NCBI GenBank assembly: GCA_018056045.1
Contig: JAGPGI010000047.1
Location: 1-11,350, forward strand
Length of the DNA: 11,350 nucleotides
Origin: Paracoccus sp. (in: a-proteobacteria)
Lineage (GTDB): Bacteria; Pseudomonadota; Alphaproteobacteria; Rhodobacterales; Rhodobacteraceae
Reading direction: 5' to 3'
The position numbers and the translations under genes were made by a program. Position 1 is the first letter of the stretch, and the number at the start of each line of letters is the position of its first letter. Below the pieces are notes generated by a model. That model saw only the letters and a program-made list of their open reading frames with translations, was not told where the DNA came from and did not search any database. Below are positions 6,129 to 11,350 of this stretch, piece by piece.

Positions 6129-7733
6129 TCACATCCGGAAGACGCCAAAGCGCGTCGGCTCAATCGGCGCGTTCAGACTGGCGCGCAACGAAAGCGACAG
6201 CACGTCACGGGTCTTGCGCGGGTCGATGATGCCGTCATCCCAAAGCCGGGCCGAGGCGTAAAGCGGGTGGCTTTGCCGCTCGAACATCTCGATGGTGGGG
6301 CGCTTGAACTCGGCCTCGTCCTCGGGCGACCATGTGCCGCCTGCGCGTTCGATCCCGTCGCGGCGGACGGTGGCCAGAACCCCCGCCGCCTGCTCGCCCC
6401 CCATGACCGAGATGCGGGAATTTGGCCATGTCCACAGGAAGCGCGGGCCATAGGCGCGGCCAGACATGCCGTAATTGCCGGCGCCGAAGCTGCCGCCGAC
6501 CAGCATGGTGATTTTCGGCACATTGGTCGTCGCCACCGCCGTCACCATCTTGGCGCCGTGGCGCGCGATGCCTTCGTTTTCGTATTTGCGCCCGACCATG
6601 AAGCCGGTGACGTTCTGCAGGAATACCAGCGGGATATTGCGCTGCGAGCAAAGTTCGATGAAATGCGCGCCCTTTTGCGCCGCCTCGGAAAAGATCACGC
6701 CGTTGTTGGCGACGATGCCGACGGGACAGCCCTCGACATGGGCAAAGCCGGTGACCAGCGTTTCACCAAAGCGCGCCTTGAACTCATCAAAGCGCGAGCC
6801 GTCGACGGTGCGGGCGATGACCTCGCGGATGTCATAGGGGGTGCGCAGATCGGCGGGGACGACGCCGAGGATCTCCTCGGGGTCATAGGCGGGGGCCTCG
6901 GGCGATTGCCAGACCACGGTTTGCGGCGGGCGGCGGTTCAGGCCCGCGACCGCCCGGCGGGCAAGGGCAAGGGCGTGGGCGTCGTCCTCGGCCAGGTAGT
7001 CGGCCACACCGGACAGGCGCGTATGGACGTCGCCGCCGCCCAGATCCTCGGCGCTGACCACCTCGCCGGTCGCGGCCTTGACCAGCGGCGGGCCGGCCAG
7101 AAAGATCGTGCCCTGATTGCGCACGATGATGGTCACATCCGACATGGCCGGCACATAGGCGCCACCGGCCGTGCAGGACCCCATGACCACGGCGATCTGC
7201 GGGATGCCGCGCGCCGACATCTGCGCCTGATTGTAGAAGATGCGGCCGAAATGGTCGCGGTCGGGAAAGACCTCGTCCTGATTGGGCAGGTTCGCGCCGC
7301 CGCTATCGACCAGATAGATGCAGGGCAGGTCGCATTCCTGGGCGATTTCCTGCGCGCGCAGGTGCTTTTTCACCGTCATCGGGTAATAGGTGCCGCCCTT
7401 GACCGTCGCGTCATTGGCAACGACCATCACGTCGAGCCCGTGGACGCGACCGATCCCGGCGATGACGCCGGCGCCGGGCGCCGCATCGTCATACATGCCA
7501 TAGGCCGCCGTCGCGCCGATTTCCAGAAACGGGCTGCCCGGATCAAGAAGGTTCGCAACCCGCTCACGCGGCGGCATCTTGCCGCGCGAGGTGTGCCGCT
7601 CCATCGCCTTGGCGCCACCTCCGGCGGCGGCGGCCAGCGCCGCCTCGCGCGCGGTGGCGAGCATCTGAAGATGCGCGGCACGATTGGCCCGGAAAGCGTC
7701 CGATGAGGGCAGCGCCGCAGAAGTCAGTTTCAT
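6129..7733 (-). CDS. mccB: 3-methylcrotonyl-CoA carboxylase, carboxyltransferase beta subunit
   Basis: Transfers the carboxyl group from biotin on MccA to 3-methylcrotonyl-CoA, giving 3-methylglutaconyl-CoA (LiuB). The 534-residue protein has the two crotonase-like carboxyltransferase lobes. The N lobe has [19 protein letters not shown] (113-131), [20 protein letters not shown] (141-160), the glycine-rich [16 protein letters not shown] (184-199) and [16 protein letters not shown] (211-226). The C lobe has the CoA/biotin site [20 protein letters not shown] (412-431) followed by [22 protein letters not shown] (432-453). The [14 protein letters not shown] terminus (47-59) is typical of MccB. Length agrees with the 535 residues of Pseudomonas LiuB. 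The reading frame extends 36 codons further upstream, but the ATG at 7733 has AAGGA at 6 bases and gives the family length. It heads a leftward unit with the ASCH and macrodomain genes, and its promoter region is shared with the divergent ompW. Confidence 0.95.
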   Translation of the reverse strand: MKLTSAALPSSDAFRANRAAHLQMLATAREAALAAAAGGGAKAMERHTSRGKMPPRERVANLLDPGSPFLEIGATAAYGMYDDAAPGAGVIAGIGRVHGLDVMVVANDATVKGGTYYPMTVKKHLRAQEIAQECDLPCIYLVDSGGANLPNQDEVFPDRDHFGRIFYNQAQMSARGIPQIAVVMGSCTAGGAYVPAMSDVTIIVRNQGTIFLAGPPLVKAATGEVVSAEDLGGGDVHTRLSGVADYLAEDDAHALALARRAVAGLNRRPPQTVVWQSPEAPAYDPEEILGVVPADLRTPYDIREVIARTVDGSRFDEFKARFGETLVTGFAHVEGCPVGIVANNGVIFSEAAQKGAHFIELCSQRNIPLVFLQNVTGFMVGRKYENEGIARHGAKMVTAVATTNVPKITMLVGGSFGAGNYGMSGRAYGPRFLWTWPNSRISVMGGEQAAGVLATVRRDGIERAGGTWSPEDEAEFKRPTIEMFERQSHPLYASARLWDDGIIDPRKTRDVLSLSLRASLNAPIEPTRFGVFRM

Positions 7734-7945
7734 GTCCAGTCCTTTCGCCGTTCCGATATTCGCGGCTGGTCCGCGACCCGGCCTGCATTTTCGCCCCGAA
7801 GGGCCCCTCTCCGTGTCGGGTCCTGCCCCGACCTGCGCCAAACTGACGCAGGCAGTGCCGACCCCGACCGGGGTTGACCCAGATCAAAGTGACAAAACCC
7901 GAAAGGACGTCTGGTCCCCGCAGTTAGCAAGTCAAGGGGAATGCC
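7734..7945. promoter_or_regulatory. Divergent ompW/mccB regulatory region with several small hairpins
   Basis: This 212-base non-coding stretch must hold promoters for both ompW (rightward) and mccB (leftward). Besides the FNR-type box at 7874-7887 it has four short inverted repeats: CGCGG/CCGCG (7761-7775), GCCC-CGAA-GGGC (7793-7804; UUCG tetraloop on the minus strand), GTCGGG/CCCGAC (7815-7832) and ACCCCG-AC-CGGGGT (7861-7874). All but the last would lie in the mccB leader if its promoter is near the FNR box. I could not find a convincing -35/-10 pair for either gene, which fits activator-dependent promoters. Confidence 0.5.
7874..7887 (+). promoter_or_regulatory. FNR/FixK/NNR-type binding site
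   Basis: TTGAC-CCAG-ATCAA matches the CRP/FNR-family half-site consensus TTGAT-N4-ATCAA in 9 of 10 positions. Its centre is 65.5 bases before the ompW start and about 147 before the mccB start. A class II activation geometry (-41.5) would put an ompW transcription start near 7922. ompW of enteric bacteria is known to be FNR-activated, which makes the site believable here. Which family member (FnrL/FnrP, NNR, FixK) binds cannot be told from the box. Confidence 0.65.
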
Positions 7946-8566
7946 ATGAAACGCCATATTCTGATCGCAACGGCGCTGCTCACGGGGCTGGCCTGTGCCA
8001 CGCCGGTTTTCGCACAGTCGCAAGGCGAATGGACGCTGGGCCTGGGCCTCGCGAACGTGAATCCGAAATCTGACAATGGCGATCTTGCCGGCGGCACGGT
8101 GCCGACGGATATCGACGACAGCACCCGTCCGACGATCACCTTCGAGTATTTCGTCCGCGACAATCTGGGCATCGAGGTGCTGGCCGCCCTGCCCTTCAGC
8201 CACTCGATCGAATCGAACGGGGTCGAGATCGGCAAGGTCAAGCAATTGCCGCCGGTCGTCTCGCTGCAATACCATTTCGACGCCACGCCGCAGTTCAAGC
8301 CCTTCGTCGGTCTGGGTGTGAACTTCACCGGCTTTTATGACGCCGATGCGCGCGGCCCGCTGGCCGGCAGCGATCTGCGGGTCAAGAACAGCTGGGGTCT
8401 GGCCGCGCATCTCGGCGGCGACTACTGGATTTCCGAGAAAGCCGCGATCCGCGCCGATCTGCGCTGGATCGACATCGATGCCGATGTCGAGCTGAACGGC
8501 GAGAATATCGGCGAGGTCGAGATCGACCCGGTCGTCGTCGGCGTCAGCTATGTGATGAAGTTCTAA
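7946..8566 (+). CDS. ompW: OmpW-family outer membrane beta-barrel protein
   Basis: A 206-residue secreted protein. It has a type I signal peptide (MKRHILIATALLTGLACATP, then VFA) with cleavage expected after Ala23. The mature part is an eight-stranded barrel with alternating hydrophobic strands such as WTLGLGLANV, PTITFEYFV, LPPVVSLQYHF and FKPFVGLGVNFTGFY, and it ends in the outer-membrane sorting residue Phe206 (VVGVSYVMKF). The LPP-x-x-SLQYHF and KPFVGLGVN segments are the most OmpW-like. Family members form narrow hydrophobic channels linked to uptake of small apolar compounds and to stress and anaerobic responses. AGGGGA lies 6 bases before the ATG; an out-of-frame ATG at 7941 is ignored. 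Transcribed against all its neighbours, with its own FNR-type box and a strong terminator, it is a one-gene unit set between ivd and mccB. Confidence 0.93.
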   Translation: MKRHILIATALLTGLACATPVFAQSQGEWTLGLGLANVNPKSDNGDLAGGTVPTDIDDSTRPTITFEYFVRDNLGIEVLAALPFSHSIESNGVEIGKVKQLPPVVSLQYHFDATPQFKPFVGLGVNFTGFYDADARGPLAGSDLRVKNSWGLAAHLGGDYWISEKAAIRADLRWIDIDADVELNGENIGEVEIDPVVVGVSYVMKF

Positions 8567-8567
8567 G

Positions 8568-8590
8568 CCTCGCGCCCCCGGGGCCCGAGG
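8568..8590 (+). other. Imperfect hairpin right after the ompW stop
   Basis: CCTCG-c-GCCCC-c-GGGGC-c-CGAGG is a mirror-symmetric inverted repeat with one internal mismatch, starting 2 bases after the ompW stop. It has no T-run. A further TTCCGGC/GCCGGAA repeat (8606-8612 and 8624-8630) lies between it and the terminator. Together they probably protect the 3' end of the ompW transcript or assist termination. Confidence 0.4.
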
Positions 8591-8633
8591 TCCCGGGAGC
8601 CGCCATTCCGGCCTGCCACCACAGCCGGAACCG

Positions 8634-8658
8634 GGGCGCCCCAAGGGGCGCCCTTTGT
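8634..8658 (+). terminator. Rho-independent terminator of ompW
   Basis: GGGCGCCCC (8634-8642), AA, GGGGCGCCC (8645-8653) is a perfect 9-bp inverted repeat (8-bp stem with a 4-base loop in practice), followed directly by TTTGTC. The T-run lies on the rightward side only, so it ends ompW and not the opposing DUF1311-type gene. Confidence 0.75.
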
Positions 8659-8697
8659 CATTGGCAGGGCTGGCGATGGCAAAGGCGGGGGCCGGGA

Positions 8698-9270
8698 TCA
8701 TTTCTCGCCCCTCCGGCCCAGAGCGCCGAGACGCTGCGCCTGAGTGGCGATCAGGTCGCGCAGGCATTCCTCATGGGCCACCTCAGCCATGCTGCCGCCG
8801 GCATAGGGGGTGGCTGCATAGCCGCAGCTCGCATCGCGATATTCGATCCAGGCAAGCTGCATCTGCCGCAGCGCGGGCGCCGAGGGCGCATAGGGGCTGT
8901 CGGCATCAAGTTCGCGGTCAAACGCCTCGGCCTGCACCAGCAGCGCGTCATAGCGGTCGCTCATCAGCTTGTTCCAGGCGGCGGCTTCGGCGGCCAGACA
9001 GGCGGTCATGCCGTCGCTGGTCATGCCCTCGGGGCTGGCCAGACAGGCATCGGTCAGTTTTTCGGCGCATGAGGCGCGCGCGGTATCCTCGCCCGGCGCG
9101 GCCATGCAGGCGGCAAGGCCCGCCGCATCGCCGGGCAGGGCTTCCTGTGCCAGCGCAGGAGACGCCAGCTCAATGGCCGCAAGCACGGGGGCGGCAAACA
9201 GGGGGGCCGCAAACAGGGGGGCCGCAAAAACCCGGGCCGCCAGCGAAGGCAGAGCGGCCAGCGCCCGCAT
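8698..9270 (-). CDS. Secreted LprI/DUF1311-like cysteine-rich protein
   Basis: A 190-residue exported protein. A long signal peptide (cleavage predicted after ALA, residue 41) is followed by a mature domain with six cysteines (55, 68, 76, 91, 149, 169), probably three disulfides. The C-terminal half, from CLAAEAAAWNKLMSDRYDAL (91-110) through ALRQMQLAWIEYRDASCGY (133-151) to EECLRDLIATQAQRL (167-181), has the layout of the lysozyme-inhibitor LprI N-terminal (DUF1311) family: a helical pair with W-x-x-YRD-x-C and a late E-C-L. Family members are periplasmic or surface proteins, and lysozyme inhibition has been shown for only a few. The signal peptide contains three FAAP repeats (15-18, 20-23, 25-28) encoded by a 15-bp tandem repeat. 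The start overlaps the ivd stop as TGATG, so translation should be coupled to ivd. There is no visible tie to leucine breakdown. Confidence 0.82.
   Translation of the reverse strand: MRALAALPSLAARVFAAPLFAAPLFAAPVLAAIELASPALAQEALPGDAAGLAACMAAPGEDTARASCAEKLTDACLASPEGMTSDGMTACLAAEAAAWNKLMSDRYDALLVQAEAFDRELDADSPYAPSAPALRQMQLAWIEYRDASCGYAATPYAGGSMAEVAHEECLRDLIATQAQRLGALGRRGEK
9187..9231. repeat. 15-bp tandem repeat, three copies, within a signal-peptide coding region
   Basis: Three adjacent 15-base units: GGGGGCGGCAAACAG (9187-9201), GGGGGCCGCAAACAG (9202-9216) and GGGGGCCGCAAAAAC (9217-9231). Units 1 and 2 differ by one base, units 2 and 3 by two. The period is a multiple of three, so gain or loss of a unit lengthens or shortens the hydrophobic core of the DUF1311-like signal peptide by five residues without a frameshift. 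Confidence 0.85.
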
Positions 9271-10430
9271 CAGGCCAGATCCATCAACTGGCGGCCGATC
9301 AGCATGCGGCGGATCTCGCTGGTGCCGGCGCCGATCTCCATCAGCTTGGCATCGCGGAACAGCCGGCTGACAACCGAGTCGTTCAAAAAGCCCGCGCCAC
9401 CCAGCGCCTGCACCGCCTGATGCGCCTGCACCATCGCCTGTTCCGAGGCGTAAAGCACCGCGCCCGCCGCATCCTGCCGCGTGACCTTGCCCGCGTCGCA
9501 GGCTTTGGCGACCTCGTAGACATAGGCGCGGGCGGTGTTCAGCGCGACATACATGTCGGCGATCTTGCCCTGCATCAGCTGGAAGGACCCGATCGCCTGA
9601 CCGAACTGCTTGCGGTCGCGGACATAGGGCATCACCTCGTCCAGACAGGCGGCCATGATGCCGGTGCCGATGCCCGACAGGACCAGCCGTTCGTAATCCA
9701 GCCCCGACATCAGCACGCGCACGCCCTTGCCCTCAGCGCCCAGCACGTTCTCGAACGGGATTTCGCAGTTTTCAAAGATCAGCTCGCCGGTATTCGAGCC
9801 GCGCATCCCCAGCTTGTCGAAATGCGGTGAGGTCGAGAACCCCTTGGTCCCGCGCTCGACGATAAAGGCGGTAATGCCCTTGCTGCCGGCCTCGGGATCG
9901 GTCTTGGCATAGACGACCAGCGTCTGCGCGTCGGGGGCGTTGGTGATCCAGTATTTGTTGCCGTTCAGGATATAGCGGTCGTTCCGTTTCTCGGCCCGCA
10001 GCTTCATGCTGACCACATCGCTGCCCGCGCCCTCTTCGGACATGGCCAGCGCGCCGACCGCAGTCCCGGCGCAAAGACCCGGCAGGTATTTCGCCTTCTG
10101 CTCGGCGGTGCCGTTCAGCTTGATCTGGTTCACGCACAGGTTCGAATGCGCGCCATAGGACAGGCTGATCGAGGCGCTGGCGCGGGCGATTTCCTCGACC
10201 GCGATGGTATGCGCGAGATAGCCCATGCCGCTGCCCCCGAACTCTTCGGAAACGGTGATCCCCAAAAGTCCCATCTCGCCCATCTCGGGCCACAGCTCGT
10301 TGGGAAAGGCATTGTCGCGGTCGGTCTGCGCGGCCAGCGGCTTGACGCGTTCCTGGGCCCAGCGATGCACCATGTCGCGCAGCGCGTTCACATCCTCGCC
10401 CAGATCGAATTCCATCCCCGCGGTAAACAT
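9270..10430 (-). CDS. ivd: Isovaleryl-CoA dehydrogenase
   Basis: FAD enzyme that oxidises isovaleryl-CoA to 3-methylcrotonyl-CoA, passing electrons to ETF (LiuA). The 386-residue acyl-CoA dehydrogenase has the FAD/substrate motifs [16 protein letters not shown] (127-142) and [19 protein letters not shown] (160-178), the helical dimer segment [21 protein letters not shown] (273-293) and the C-terminal [16 protein letters not shown]. The position that holds the catalytic Glu in medium- and short-chain enzymes is not Glu here (IGAGTSE). Instead a Glu occurs at 247 in [10 protein letters not shown], the hallmark of isovaleryl-CoA dehydrogenases (Glu254 of human IVD). This supports the substrate call independently of context. 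The ATG at 10430 has GGAGGAG 7 bases upstream; the in-frame ATG at 10457 would fall inside the palindromic operator and lacks such a site. It is followed, overlapping, by the DUF1311-like gene. Confidence 0.95.
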   Translation of the reverse strand: MFTAGMEFDLGEDVNALRDMVHRWAQERVKPLAAQTDRDNAFPNELWPEMGEMGLLGITVSEEFGGSGMGYLAHTIAVEEIARASASISLSYGAHSNLCVNQIKLNGTAEQKAKYLPGLCAGTAVGALAMSEEGAGSDVVSMKLRAEKRNDRYILNGNKYWITNAPDAQTLVVYAKTDPEAGSKGITAFIVERGTKGFSTSPHFDKLGMRGSNTGELIFENCEIPFENVLGAEGKGVRVLMSGLDYERLVLSGIGTGIMAACLDEVMPYVRDRKQFGQAIGSFQLMQGKIADMYVALNTARAYVYEVAKACDAGKVTRQDAAGAVLYASEQAMVQAHQAVQALGGAGFLNDSVVSRLFRDAKLMEIGAGTSEIRRMLIGRQLMDLA

Positions 10431-10450
10431 CGCCACGCTCCTCCGGTTAT

Positions 10451-10464
10451 TGAACAAGTGTTCA
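10451..10464. promoter_or_regulatory. Palindromic operator candidate in front of ivd
   Basis: TGAACA-AG-TGTTCA is a perfect 6+6 inverted repeat with a 2-base centre, in an AT-rich patch 21 bases upstream of the ivd ATG. Its size and symmetry suit a TetR-like or other dimeric repressor. It lies just past the predicted -10 box, around +3 to +16, where binding would block transcription. Branched-chain and fatty-acid catabolic genes in proteobacteria are commonly controlled by local MerR- (LiuR) or TetR-type (LiuQ, PsrA) repressors. I cannot assign this site to one of them. Confidence 0.6.
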
Positions 10465-10473
10465 TTTAATGCG

Positions 10474-10503
10474 CTTATGCCCGAATTCCGGGTGCTGCGT
10501 CAA
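10474..10503 (-). promoter_or_regulatory. Sigma-70-type promoter for ivd
   Basis: Read leftward, TTGACG (10503 to 10498) is followed after 18 bases by CATAAG (10479 to 10474). These match TTGACA in 5 of 6 and TATAAT in 4 of 6 positions. Transcription would start near 10467, leaving a leader of about 36 bases containing the palindrome and the GGAGGAG ribosome binding site. Confidence 0.55.
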
Positions 10504-10658
10504 GCCCTCGGCGCAGCGCCGTCCCGCCCTTCCCCGCATCCTTGCCCAGACCCCCGAGTCGGGCAAGCCGCTTGGGCCTTCGCGCCGGACAGGGGCGGTT
10601 TCGTTGACAAGCCCGGGCCTGCGGGCCATCCATGCCCGACCGCGCTCAGGACCCGCCC

Positions 10659-11210
10659 ATGCCCCCGACCGACACGCCCTCGCGCCTGCTGATCCTGCGC
10701 CACGCGCCGCTGGCGCGACCCGGCCTTGCCGGGCGGCGCGACGTGGATGCCGATTGCAGCGACCGCGCAGCGCTGGACTGGGCGGCGCGGGCCTTGCGGG
10801 GGGCCGGGGCGGTCTGGGCAAGCCCGGCGCTGCGCTGCCGCCAGACCTGCGCGGCGCTGGGGATTTCCCCCGAATATCACCCCGCCCTGTGGGAACAGGA
10901 TTTCGGCCAGTGGGAGGAACCGGGCACCGTGATCCCCGACCTTGGCCCCCTGCCCGTCGCGGAACTGGCCGCCCATCGCCCGCCCGGAGGCGAAAGCTTT
11001 CTGGACATGGCCGCGCGGGTGCGGCCGCTGCTGACCAAAGCGCAGGGCACCACCGCAATCATCGCCCATGCCGGCACCGCGCGGGCAGCACTTGCCATGG
11101 TGATCGGCCCCGCCGCACTGTCCTTTTCCATCGCGCCACTGTCCCTGACCATCCTGACCCGCACCCCCGGTGGCTGGGCGGTCGAGGCCGTCAACCGGGT
11201 CGCGCCATGA
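10659..11210 (+). CDS. Histidine phosphatase family protein (CobC-like, probable alpha-ribazole phosphatase)
   Basis: A 183-residue cytoplasmic member of the phosphoglycerate-mutase-like histidine phosphatase superfamily. Catalytic features are LILRHAPLA (11-19; Arg14 and phospho-accepting His15, with RHA in place of the usual RHG), WASPALRCRQTC (53-64; Arg59), the acid-side segment LWEQDFGQWE (77-86), PPGGESFLDMAARV (108-121) and IAHAGTARA (135-143; second His137). It is coupled by ATGA to cobD, so removal of the phosphate from alpha-ribazole-5'-phosphate in cobalamin nucleotide-loop assembly is the likely role. This rests on the neighbour, since the fold covers many substrates. I chose the ATG at 10659 (AGGA upstream); an in-frame ATG at 10632 would add 9 residues but has no clear ribosome binding site. 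A TTGACA at 10604-10609 may belong to its promoter, but the -10 is poor. Confidence 0.85.
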   Translation: MPPTDTPSRLLILRHAPLARPGLAGRRDVDADCSDRAALDWAARALRGAGAVWASPALRCRQTCAALGISPEYHPALWEQDFGQWEEPGTVIPDLGPLPVAELAAHRPPGGESFLDMAARVRPLLTKAQGTTAIIAHAGTARAALAMVIGPAALSFSIAPLSLTILTRTPGGWAVEAVNRVAP

Positions 11211-11350
11211 TCATGTCGCAGGAGACGCTGACCGTGGCGCTGCTGGCGCTGGCGCTGGACGCGCTGATCGGCTGGCCCGACAGGCTTTATCGCCGCATCT
11301 CGCATCCGGTGGTCTGGCTGGGCAAGCTGATCGCGGCACTGGACCGGCGC
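11207..11350 (+). CDS. cobD: Adenosylcobinamide-phosphate synthase CobD/CbiB, N-terminal fragment (cut by window edge)
   Basis: The 48 codons present read MIMSQETLTVALLALALDAL, then IGWPDRLYRR, ISHPVVWLGK and LIAALDRR. The hydrophobic first helix followed by LDALIGWPDRLYRRI-x-HPVVW-x-G is the conserved start of CobD/CbiB. This inner-membrane enzyme attaches the aminopropanol arm to adenosylcobyric acid in cobalamin biosynthesis. The ATG at 11207 overlaps the stop of the phosphatase gene (ATGA); a second in-frame ATG at 11213 is possible, and neither has a strong Shine-Dalgarno sequence, which fits translational coupling. The rest of the roughly 300-residue protein lies outside the window. Confidence 0.88.
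   Translation, partial: MIMSQETLTVALLALALDALIGWPDRLYRRISHPVVWLGKLIAALDRR

Noticed and set aside
6087..7706. Long rightward open frame (539 codons) opposite mccB
   Set aside because: Same reason: it mirrors the conserved carboxyltransferase, lacks a ribosome binding site of note and shows no family motif.
7730..8767. Leftward open frame of 345 codons opposite ompW
   Set aside because: ompW has a signal peptide, barrel strands and a C-terminal Phe; the opposite frame has none of these and would run through the mccB start.
8655..9830. Rightward open frame of 391 codons opposite the DUF1311-like gene and ivd
   Set aside because: It crosses two real genes on the other strand and has Arg/Ala/Pro-rich sequence with no domain. 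It would also start just at the ompW terminator.
10504..10658. Possible cobalamin riboswitch before the phosphatase-cobD pair
   Set aside because: I could not find a B12-box-like sequence or the expected long structured leader. Only about 155 bases are available and a TTGACA with a poor -10 is the sole promoter-like signal.
10462..11069. Leftward open frames opposite the histidine phosphatase
   Set aside because: Shadow of the phosphatase catalytic frame; Arg/Pro/Gly-rich, no motif.

Overview
The window is GC-rich (about two thirds G+C) with dense, mostly leftward operons, strong AGGAGG-type ribosome binding sites and many ATGA/TGATG stop-start overlaps. Codon use, gene content and a GC-rich intergenic hairpin element near position 5160 suggest an alphaproteobacterium of the Rhodobacterales (Paracoccus or Rhodobacter type). 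That assignment is an inference from style; no rRNA or marker gene is present.

The main content is a complete leucine/isovalerate degradation (liu) locus on the minus strand, transcribed right to left. It holds isovaleryl-CoA dehydrogenase (9270-10430), 3-methylcrotonyl-CoA carboxylase beta (6129-7733) and alpha (3202-5133) subunits, HMG-CoA lyase (1634-2488) and a crotonase-fold 3-methylglutaconyl-CoA hydratase (235-1017). Together they convert isovaleryl-CoA to acetoacetate plus acetyl-CoA. Woven between them, by overlaps or gaps of a few bases, are genes that are not part of the textbook pathway: a secreted six-cysteine LprI/DUF1311-like protein after ivd, an ASCH-domain protein and a MacroD-type ADP-ribose hydrolase after mccB, a glutathione transferase after mccA, and an unrecognised lipoprotein between HMG-CoA lyase and the hydratase.

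A rightward ompW-family gene (7946-8566) with its own rho-independent terminator splits ivd from the rest of the locus. The 212-base divergent region between ompW and mccB carries an FNR/FixK-type box (TTGAC-N4-ATCAA), so oxygen or nitric-oxide control of ompW, and perhaps of mccB, is plausible. The ivd promoter region has a good -35/-10 pair followed by a perfect palindrome (TGAACA-AG-TGTTCA) that looks like a repressor operator. No regulator gene is in the window.

At the left edge is the first 37 codons of a leftward MFS transporter, with a 30-bp near-perfect palindrome in its upstream region. At the right edge a rightward pair begins: a histidine-phosphatase (CobC-like) gene coupled by ATGA to the start of cobD/cbiB (adenosylcobinamide-phosphate synthase), pointing to a cobalamin cluster beyond the window. 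No RNA genes, insertion sequences or CRISPR arrays were seen, and no gene-free stretch exceeds about 230 bases.
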